From contig JAYQNH010000002.1 of the NCBI GenBank assembly GCA_038144195.1, positions 372,001-436,000 of the forward strand: a DNA stretch of 64,000 nucleotides. The letters run 5' to 3'. Below, in pieces: positions 55,755-64,000 of this stretch. Within the stretch, counting starts at the first letter, position 1. Each line of letters opens with the position of its first letter. The notes under the pieces are model-generated. The model was not told the DNA's origin, ran no database searches, and saw nothing but the letters and a program-made list of their open reading frames with translations. A program made the translations under genes and the position numbers. The stretch comes from VMDJ01 sp038144195. Lineage in GTDB: Bacteria; Pseudomonadota; Gammaproteobacteria; Chromatiales; Chromatiaceae.

Positions 55755-55829
55755 TATGTATCTGGGCAGGTACTTAATCATCAGGATTGGTGCGTCCCCC
55801 ACCCCCGCCCCTGAAACGAAGGTGTACCC
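55755..55829 (+). repeat. 75-bp dispersed repeat, copy 2
   Basis: Same orientation as the copy at 51846-51920, with ~62 of 75 bases identical and no gaps. Preceded by a T run and not followed by a gene for 65 bases. Two copies in 4 kb suggest a mobile or recombinogenic extragenic repeat. Confidence 0.75.
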
Positions 55830-55893
55830 CCGCATGCGTTGACTTTTCACTCTTAAGGACTAGTTTTATTGACTGGACATACAAGGTTACAGA

Positions 55894-56179
55894 ATGATGC
55901 GCAAAATTTTATTCCTAATTTTTATTTTATTTATGCTTTCCAACAACAGCATTCTCCAAATGCTACGGCTACGCCGGACCTGGCGGGCCTTGTTACTCCG
56001 GACCAGGCGGTCCTGAATACTCTGGCCCAGGCGGTGGTGCTTACGCAGGTCCTGGTGGTGCTTGTTACTCTGGACCTGGAGGTCCTTGTTATGCCGGCCC
56101 TGGTGGCGGCGCTTACTCTGGCCCAGGCGGCAAAGGTGGCTGCCCCATTTTTGCTCTGGAAGGTAATTTCTATTTCTAA
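55894..56179 (+). CDS. Secreted Tyr/Cys protein of Gly-Pro-Gly-Gly repeats (frameshifted)
   Basis: The ATG at 55894 gives a signal peptide (MMRKILFLIFILFML). One extra T near 55938 breaks the frame; repaired, it continues PTTAFS-KCYGYAGPGG and then about nine hexads of the form Y-S/A-G-P-G-G separated by short P-C, P-E, G-A or A-C pairs. The tail is KGGCPIFALEGNFYF. About 94 residues, with four or five Cys. Gly-Pro-Gly-Gly with Tyr recalls elastin- and silk-like assemblies and could cross-link through Cys or Tyr. I know no functional family. Confidence 0.65.
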
Positions 56180-56213
56180 CGCCTTACTATTTTGAAACAA
56201 GTGCAAGCACTAA

Positions 56214-56264
56214 TGGGCAACCTCTAGGCAACCGAAACTCAAAATAGACAACCTATAGGCAACC
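56214..56264 (+). repeat. Right arm-type integrase sites (four TAGGCAACC-like copies)
   Basis: Copies at 56214-56222 (TGGGCAACC), 56225-56233, 56245-56253 (TAGACAACC) and 56256-56264. They form two pairs, each offset by 11 bases, as in the left arm at 49823-49842. They lie 88 bases before attR. Confidence 0.75.
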
Positions 56265-56351
56265 TTTAGTAAGAATGATAATATCTAATTAATTTCATTA
56301 TAAACAATAATTTGCATAATTTATTAGCACTATTAAACACTAAACCAGAGA

Positions 56352-56397
56352 ACTCATAATCCCTTGGTCCCAGGTTCAAGTCCTGGTGGGCCCACCA
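56352..56397 (+). repeat. attR: right copy of the 46-bp tRNA-Ile2 3' end
   Basis: Identical to 49731-49776. There is no 5' half in front of it, so it is not a functional tRNA. It marks the right edge of the island. Confidence 0.93.
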
Positions 56398-56403
56398 CTT
56401 TTT

Positions 56404-56436
56404 CCCAAAGCTTACGAAAATTTCGTGGGTCTTTTT
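56404..56436 (+). terminator. Possible original tRNA terminator displaced by the island
   Basis: CCCA, a short spacer, ACGAAA / TTTCGT, then GGG and TCTTTTT right after attR. An imperfect hairpin with a T run; if the island were excised this would end the tRNA-Ile2 transcript. Confidence 0.45.
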
Positions 56437-56903
56437 ATACCCGCAGGTAATTTAATTTTTAATCTGAAAAATTAATATTACGTATATTAAAAGAGTCTTA
56501 TTGGTCACATCCAGTGCTTTTTATGACGAATCAATTTAGATTCAAATAGGGACCTAATTCCGAACTCTCACAGTATTTTTTGAATAACTTAGAACATAAA
56601 TAAAACTACGCTCACATAAGAAAATTGAATTCACACCATGTCAATAAATTGGCGTACTGGTTTACCCGAACTCTCTTAAGAAAATATAATTAACTATATA
56701 TATCAATTACTTATAAATAAACTTTTAACAATTATTGCTTTTAGCATTCTTAAAACCACAAAAAAACACTATCAGAAATCCATTTTTCCGATTTCCTGCC
56801 GATAATATAGATGAACCAGAATGGATCGGCCGGATCAGGTGTTTCTTTACCCCTAAATCCACAAGTCTAAATAAATAACTTTATTAAAGTAAGAAGGTTT
56901 CCT
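56437..56903. other. AT-rich intergenic region before the giant adhesin
   Basis: 467 bases with no frame I can support and no recognisable RNA. Short A/T runs dominate. The last 30 bases carry the ribosome site (AGAAGG) for the adhesin. Its promoter is probably here but no box pair stands out. Confidence 0.5.
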
Positions 56904-59900
56904 ATGGCAGCGCCAACCTTTACATCAAGCGAAGTAACTTCAGCGACCGAAGATACTGCATACACGTACACCGCAGCAGCAACCGATAGCGACAGTGATG
57001 CAATTACACTTTCTGCCACCCACCCTTCTTGGTTAACTTTTGATGCCTCTTCTGGCGAACTGTCAGGCACCCCAACTAACGATGATGTTGGTGATCACCA
57101 AGTGGTGATAACTGCTACCGCAAACGGCGAGACAGCCACCCAAACTTTTACGATTACCGTTGCTAACGTAAATGACGCGCCCACAGTAGCTAATGAAATT
57201 GCTGATCAAACATTAGCTGAAGATACCGGCAGTGAATCAGTTGAAGCATCGGGTACTGAACATTTAATTAACACGTACACCTCTGGCGCTCAAAGCAGCC
57301 CTAGCGTTACGTCGCTATCAGGTGGTAACTATGTTGTAACGTGGACATCCTATGGCCAAGATGGATCAGAAAACGGAGTTTTTGGTCAAATCTATGCTTC
57401 TGATGGTTCAACGTCCGGCTCAGAATTCCAGATCAATACCACCACTCAAAATGCTCAACAAGTACCGAGCATTGCTGCATTATCTAATGGTGGTTTCGTC
57501 ATTACTTGGGACTCGTTGGACCAAGACGGATCTAGCTCAGGAGTTTTCGGTCAGCGATATGACGCTGATGGAAACACTGTCGGTAACGAATTTCAAATAA
57601 ATACCACAACCTCAGGAACTCAAAACGGCAATAACGTAGCTGAACTAAGCAACAGCGCTTTTGTCGTCACATGGACGTCTGACGCTCAAGATGGCTCTGG
57701 TTATGGCATTTTCGGTCAGCGATATGACGCTAATGGAAACACTGTCGGTAACGAATTTCAGATAAACACCTACACCACCGACCTTCAGGTCGACTCAAAT
57801 GTGATCTCACTTTCTGGTGGCGGCTTTGTTGTCACCTGGACCTCTTCAGGTCAAGACGGTTCTGGCCGTGGTATTTACGGCCAACTCTTTACTTCTCAAG
57901 GATCGCCCGATGGTAACGAGTTCCAAATTAATTCAACTTCAAGTGGCAACCAAACATACTCAAGTCTGACCTCACTTTCTGATGGTGGATTTGTGGTGAC
58001 GTGGATGTCTGATGGACAAGACGGCTCGTCTACTGGCATTTATGGTCAACTTTTTGCTGCTGATGCATCGGCAACAGGTAGCGAATTTCAGATAAATACC
58101 ACTACTAGTGATGCTCAATCCTACCCTTCCGTCACATCACTTGAAGATGGTGGTTTCTTAGTCACCTGGGATTCAAACGCTCAAGACGGTTCTGGCACAG
58201 GCGTTTTTGGTCAACGCTTCACCGCAAGCGGTTTAGCCACCGGTTCTGAATTTCAAATAAATACTTATACAGATGGTGCTCAAGGTCGATCTGATGTCGC
58301 TCTTTTATCAGATGGAGACATCATCACTGTTTGGCAATCAAATACTCAGAGTGGTGAAAGTTACGAGATTTATGGTCAACGCTTCTCGTTAGGAGACCAT
58401 CCTTTAAGCTTTACCATACCGGCAAACACCTTTGCTGATGTTGATGATGGCGATACTCTGACTTATTCAGCAACGTTGGATAGCGGCGCCGACCTACCTT
58501 CATGGTTAAGCTTCGACCCTGACACCAAAACATTCAGCGGTATTCCTGAAAATGGCGACGTGGGTGATATTGACGTCAAAGTAACGGTTACTGACTCAGA
58601 CGGTTCTTCTGTAAGTGATATGTTCACCTTAAGCGTTACAAACACCAACGATTCACCTGTTGTCGCAAACGCGATTTCAGATCAGTCTGTTGATGAAGAT
58701 AGTGCTTTAAGTTTTCCAGTACCTGATAACACCTTTAGCGATGATGACATTGGCGTTGATAGTGGTGAAGCCATTACCTACTCAGCAAAGCTCTCTGATG
58801 GCAGCGCACTACCCACTTGGTTAAGCTTTGATGCGGCCTCTAAAACCTTTAGTGGTACACCGGATAATAATGATGTAGCTGTACTAGAGATTACCATTAC
58901 GGCAACCGATGCAGATGGCGCTACCGCTGTTGATACCTTTGAACTGACTGTTGCGAACACTAATGATGATCCAACACTTGAAAATGACATTGCGGATGTC
59001 ACGATTTCAGAAGACAGTGGCACCGATGCGCTTGTTCTTGATGCATCTGACACTGAGTTTTAATCAACACTCAAACCACCGGTCATCAAAGCAATCCGAA
59101 CGTTAGCTCTCTGAGTGATGGTGGCTACATTGTCACATGGCAATCATACGACCAAGACGGATCAGGTTATGGTATTTACGGTCAGCGTTATGACTCAGAT
59201 GGCAATACCTCTGGCAGTGAATTCAAGGTCAATACATACACCGCTGCCGACCAAACGAATCCAAGCGTCACTGAGCTTTCTGATGGTGGCTTTGTCGTTA
59301 CCTGGCAATCACGCAGACAAGATGACGACGGCGATGGTATCTATGGCCAGCGTTACAATGCTGACGGCTCGACTGCCGGCAGTGAGTTCCTGATAAATAC
59401 CGAAACCGCTGACAACCAAGCCCAACCGACTATTACCTCACTGACTGACGGCAGTTTGGTGGTGACTTGGCAATCAAATACGCAAGATGGGTCAGGTGAG
59501 GGAATCTACGGACAACGATTCTCTTCTGACGGCAGCACTTCAGGTTCAGAATTTAAAGTTAATACCACAACAGCGGCCGATCAAATCACATCGAATGTAA
59601 CTTCATTATCTAACGGTGGTTTTGTTGTCACGTGGCAATCGGGCTCGGATATAAATGGTCAGCTTTATGCAGCAAATGGCACAGCAAGTGGTAATGAGTT
59701 TCAGGTAAATACCGATACTACTGACAATCAAACACAACCTAGCGTTGCATCTCTCGCAGACGGCGGTTTTGTTATCTCTTGGACAGCCGACTCTGACCAA
59801 GATGGATCTGGAGAAGGCATTTATGCTCAGCGCTTTAACGCTGATGGCACAAAAGTTGGTGATGAGATTGAAATAAACTCCTTTACCGATGGCAATCAAT

Positions 59901-62900
59901 CCACCTCTAGCGTTACCTCACTGATCGATGGGGGCTTCCTTGTTACTTGGAATTCTTTCGATCAAGATAATTCCAGCTCAGGTATTTATGGTCAGCGCTT
60001 CACTGCTGATGGATTGACCGCCGGTGAAGAATTCAAAATCAATACGACTACCAATGGCAGTCAAGCAAATGCGAGTACTGCATCACTGTCTAATGGAGAT
60101 GTGATTGTTACTTGGGTATCCGCTAATCAAGACGGATCAGGCGACGGCATTTACGGTCAACGACTCACGTTTGATTCGACTGCCTTTGAATACAAAATAC
60201 CAGACGACACATTTGAAGATGTTGATGCAAACGACACACTAACCTATACCGCAACGCTAGCGAATGATGACCCACTACCTGATTGGTTAAACTTTGATAC
60301 TGAAACACAGACCTTCAGAGGTGTGCCCAAGAATGGTGACGTGGGTGATATTGACGTCAAAGTCACACTCACTGACTCAGCTAGCTCATCGGTTAGTGAC
60401 ACGTTCACCTTATCAGTTACCAACACCAACGACGCACCTGTTGTAGATACCGAGATTACAGATCAAAGCGTTGATGAAGACAGCACCTTTAGTTTTGAGG
60501 TGCCCGACGATACTTTTGACGACGTAGATTTTGATAACGACGAAAACGAAACCCTAACTTATAGCGCAACACTAGCGAATGGTGACCCATTACCTTCTTG
60601 GTTAAGTTTTAATGCAGGCACAAAAACTTTCAGCGGCACACCTGGCAATGACGATGTTGCAATCCTTGAAGTTAAAGTTATCGCTACTGATGCAGATGGA
60701 GCAACTGCAAGTGATATTTTTGAACTAACAGTTAGCAACACCAATGACGACCCAACATTAGCAAACGCAATTGCTGATCAAACTGTTGCCGAAGACAGCG
60801 CTTTCAATTTCACCGTTCCGACGAATACATTCGCTGATGTCGATGTAGACGACGCCTTTATCTATACCGCAACGCTTGATGATGACAGCTCACTACCAAC
60901 TTGGCTTATATTTGATGCTGACACTCAAACCTTTAGTGGTACACCAGAGAATGGTGATGTTGGTAACATAGATGTCAAAGTTACCGCTACTGACAGTGGC
61001 TCTTCCTCTATCTCAAGCACTTTCACCCTCGCTGTAACTAATACGAACGATGCACCTGTTTTAGATAATGTGCTTGTCGATCAAACAGTTGATGAAGATA
61101 CTGACTTTAGTTTCGAGCTACCTAGTGACACCTTCAGTGATGTTGATGCATTTGACACACTAACATACACGGCGACCCTATCTAATGGTGACAGTCTAGA
61201 CACTGTTTCTTGGCTTTCATTTGATGGAACCACTTTTAGCGGCACGCCTAGCAAAGATGATGTTGGCGAATTAGAAATCACTGTGACTGCTACTGATGAT
61301 GGTCTCGGATCCTTCACTGCCAGCGATACATTTAATATAACAGTCTCAAACACTAATGATGATCCAACAATCACCTCTACCGAGATCACTTCAGCGACAC
61401 AAGACAATCTTTATAGCTATACCTTTGCAGCAAACGATGTAGACCAAGGTGATACGTTAACACTCGCGGCGACCACTAAACCTGATTGGCTTACCTTCGA
61501 CGCAACCACAGGCCGACTTTGGGGTCGTCCAACAAATGATGAAGTTGGTGATCACGATATTGTTCTTACCGCTACTGACTCTACCGGATCGGTAGTGACT
61601 CAGTCGTTCACTATTAGTGTGGCTAATGTCAATGATACTCCTACTGTAACGAATATCATTGATAGTCAAAACATTTCTGAAGATAGCGCGCTTAGCTTCA
61701 CAGTGCCTAGTGATACATTTGGTGATATAGATGCCGGTGACGCACTGACATATTCAGCAACACTTGCAGATAACAGCAACCTGCCTTCTTGGTTAAGCTT
61801 TGATGCTGGAACACAAACGTTCAGCGGCACACCTGAAAATGACCAGGTTGGTTCAATTGATATTAAGGTCACAGCCACTGACTCAGCAGGCTTGTCTGTC
61901 AGTACCAATTTCACTCTCACTACAACCAACACAAATGATGCCCCTACAGTAGACAATGAAATTACTGACCAAACCGTTGCTGAAGATAGCGCAATAAACT
62001 TTACGGTTCCCGCTAATACATTTGCTGATGTTGATGCTGGCGATACTGCAACTTATACAGCCACCCTTGATGATGACAGCGATAGCGCGTTACCGAGTTG
62101 GTTAAGCTTCGATCCTGACACTCAAACATTTACGGGTACACCAGAAAACGGTGATGTGGGTGATATTGACGTTAAAGTCACACATACCGACTCAGCTGGC
62201 TCATCGGTTAGTGACACGTTTACTCTATCTGTTACTAATACCAACGACACACCTGTTGTAGCCGATGAAATTACTGATCAAACAACAGATGAAGATAGCG
62301 CCTTTAGTTTTGAAGTACCTGACAGCATATTTGATGATGTAGATTTTGATAATGACGACAACGAAAGTCTGACGTATAGCGCAACTCTCGCGGATGGTGG
62401 CCTATTACCCACTTGGTTAATTTTTGACACGAGCACCAAAACCTTCAGCGGTACGCCTGAAAATGGAGATGTTGAAACCATCTCATTAAAAGTCACTGCC
62501 ACAGATGCAACAGGTGCATCGGTCAGCGATATATTCGACCTGACTATTAACAACACAAACGATGATCCAACATTATCAACCGCTATTGCTGATCAAACTG
62601 TTGCAGAGGACGGCGCTTTCAATTTCACCGTTCCAAGTAATACCTTTGCTGATGTAGATGTAGGTGACACTTTCACCTATTCAGCAACGTTGGCTGACGA
62701 CAACCCTCTGCCTACATGGTTAAGCTTTGACGCTGACACGCAAACCTTCAGTGGCACACCAGAGAACGGTGATGTTGGCGAGATCGATATCAAGGTCACA
62801 GCAACCGACTCTGGCTCGAGCTCTATCTCTAGCACCTTTACTTTAGCTGTAACAAACACTAACGACGTATCTGTTGTCACTGATGACAGCTACACCACGA

Positions 62901-64000
62901 GTGAAGAGCGCGCTATACACGGTAAGTTACCGTTAGCAACAGATGATGATCAGTCTGTATTTACTACGCCATTTACCAGCAGTAGTGAATTTAAAATCAA
63001 CACCGAAACCACTAGTCATCAAATCAATTCTTCCGTTGCATCTTTTTCAGATGGCTCTTATGTCGTTGTCTGGACCTCTGATAGTCAAGATGGAAATGAT
63101 GATGGCATTTTTGGTCAACGTTTCAATGCAGATAATAGTCCTGCTGGTAGCGAGTTCCAGGTCAACTCTACAACCAGTAACGCACAGCTAGCGCCAAGTG
63201 TTTCAGCGCTAATTGATGGCTTATTTGTTGTTACTTGGCAATCAATGCTTCAAGATGAGTCTGATCTCGGCGTTTACGGTCAACGATTTGCTGCCGATGG
63301 CTCTAAGTCTGGCGTTGAATTCCAAATCAATACGGAAACTGATGGTGCCCAGAAAAATTCCAGTGTAACCAATCTATCTGATGAAACCTTTATTGTTACT
63401 TGGCAATCAAACGGCCAAGACGGTGAAGGTACAGGCGTCTATGGCAAGATTTTCACTCTGGAAGGAAAAGCAGTTGACGATGAGTTCCTCATCAACACCA
63501 CAACCACTGGCAATCAACAAAAACCTTCTGTCACAGCCCTAGCGGATGGTGACTTCATTGTTACATGGGAGTCTGGAAGTTCATCAGATACTGATATCTA
63601 TGGCCAACGCTTTGACGTAGATGGTAATACTGTTGGTTCTGAGTTCGCCATCAATACACATACTTCTGACAATCAAACCCAACCAATTGTTACCGGCTTG
63701 TCTGATGGTTCGTTCTTAGTCGCCTGGGTTTCTGAGGGACAGGATACTTCTGATAACGGTATTTACGGACAATTATATGCAGCCAATGGCGATGCTAGTG
63801 GCTCTGAGTTTGTCATTAATACCAGCGCCCTAGGTGATCAAATTGAACCAAGTATTGCTGCGCTAGTAGATGGCGGTTTTATCGTTGCATGGTCAACCGA
63901 TGGTACTGATGACAGTCTGTTTGATATCAATGCTCAACGTTTCGATTCTGACGGCGAAAAAATTGGTGATGAAATCTCCATTGGCACGGGTACTGGCAAT
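56904..64000 (+). CDS. Giant repetitive surface protein: CADG (cadherin-like) domains with inserted ~55-residue propeller-type repeats (one frame break, C-terminus outside window)
   Basis: At least 2,366 residues are visible. The ATG at 56904 (MAAPTFTSSEVTSATED) has no signal peptide, as in type-I-secreted adhesins whose signal is C-terminal. One T is missing in a T run at 59060 (frame from TEF* to TEFLINTQTTG); after it the frame stays open to the window edge. Two modules alternate. CADG/He_PIG-type Ig-like domains of ~90-100 residues (DQTVxED, FADVDxGDTLTYSATL, LPSWLSFD, FSGTPENGDVG, VTNTNDAP) number about 12-13. The other is a ~55-residue repeat (INTxTxGxQ, SVxxLSDGGFVVTW, QDGSGxGIYGQRF, GSEF) in three blocks. 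Asp-rich loops suggest calcium binding. Likely a cell-surface or biofilm adhesin. Confidence 0.85.
57264..58390 (+). repeat. First block of seven ~55-residue repeats
   Basis: Seven consecutive units of the INTxTxxxQ...VVTW...QDGSG.GI(F/Y)GQRF...GSEF type. Unit boundaries are at each EFQIN. The first unit follows ADQTLAEDTG directly and the last runs into LSFTIPANTFADVD. Confidence 0.85.
59060..60166 (+). repeat. Second block of seven ~55-residue repeats
   Basis: Seven units; the fourth is about 6 residues shorter (WQSGSDINGQLY). The block follows ADVTISEDSG and runs into EYKIPDDTFEDVD, the same junctions as in the first block. Confidence 0.85.
62993..64000 (+). repeat. Third block of ~55-residue repeats (six visible)
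   Basis: Six units to the window edge; the sixth is the most divergent (WSTDGTDDSLFDINAQRF). It follows a different linker (TSEERAIHGKLPLATDDD) rather than the ED junction of the other two. Confidence 0.8.

Noticed and set aside
55869..56195. A 108-residue Val/Leu/Ala-rich frame over the Gly-Pro-Gly-Gly gene
   Set aside because: The hydrophobic periodicity is a shifted reading of the GGT/CCT repeats. The frame with a signal peptide and Y-x-G-P-G-G hexads is the more natural one.
56341..56400. A second tRNA at the right end of the island
   Set aside because: Only the 3' 46 bases are present. The sequence before it cannot form the acceptor 5' strand or D arm, so it is an att copy, not a gene.
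58463..62880. Long minus-strand open frames inside the adhesin
   Set aside because: They recur at the same phase in each CADG repeat (MVFVT..KVNVSLTDEPxESV-like), which is the reverse reading of a repetitive gene. They have no ribosome sites and would all be near copies.
57264..64000. CRISPR array or DNA tandem repeat
   Set aside because: The repeats are similar as protein but diverge at the DNA level and are ~165 bases long with no spacers. They are coding domain repeats.

Overview
The window looks like a chromosome segment of a gammaproteobacterium, probably marine or aquatic. The evidence is the macromolecular-synthesis operon rpsU-yqeY-dnaG-rpoD followed by tRNA-Ile2, an Rsd/AlgQ anti-sigma factor, a second EF-G of the gammaproteobacterial FusB type, a DUF2066 gene divergent from purM, and many E. 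coli-like housekeeping proteins. I cannot name the genus.

Layout. 1-9067: purine genes (purM-purN) with a glycerate-kinase-like gene, then dcd and ilvD on the minus strand, then a TetR-argE-argA cluster. 9169-15499: a Gly/Pro/Asn-rich secreted protein, a DUF302 protein, a spermidine-synthase-like enzyme, a CvfB-like S1 protein, a persulfide-dioxygenase-like hydrolase and EF-G 2. 15517-20638: a complete branched-chain-amino-acid-type ABC importer with a Tat-exported binding protein. 20910-24526: cytochrome c, dusA, small membrane proteins, rimO. 24801-27854: a cobalamin module with a B12 riboswitch, a broken TonB-dependent receptor and a PduO-type adenosyltransferase. 27855-45152: mixed housekeeping (ispH, thiO, a tandem PTPS protein, glcF, slt, rsd, folM-like/folK/folB, plsY, tsaD). 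45165-49776: the macromolecular-synthesis operon and tRNA-Ile2.

The accessory part starts at the tRNA. The 3' 46 bases of tRNA-Ile2 are repeated exactly at 56352-56397. Short TAGGCAACC repeats in pairs lie just inside both ends, as expected for integrase arm-type sites. The 6.6 kb between is therefore an integrated island. Its integrase has lost the catalytic domain, so it is probably stranded. It carries a broken secreted HNH-nuclease-like gene, a macro-domain stub, an SMR transporter, a cupredoxin with a Met/Tyr/Pro-rich domain, a small Gly/Asn-rich secreted protein, a CBS-pair protein, a set of small membrane proteins, and a Cys/Tyr protein made of Gly-Pro-Gly-Gly repeats.

Downstream, from 56904 to the window end, is a giant repetitive surface protein of more than 2,360 residues. 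It alternates cadherin-like (CADG) domains with blocks of a ~55-residue repeat. The two complete blocks have seven units each. The first is placed inside a CADG domain, between its first strand and the rest, and the second sits at the same point. I read this as seven-bladed beta-propellers nested in cadherin-like domains, the most interesting architecture in the window.

A caution applies throughout. About twenty genes carry single-base frame breaks, many next to homopolymers, while the large housekeeping genes are intact. This is either a consensus-quality problem or real gene decay; the sequence alone cannot settle which. Coordinates of such genes are given across the break.
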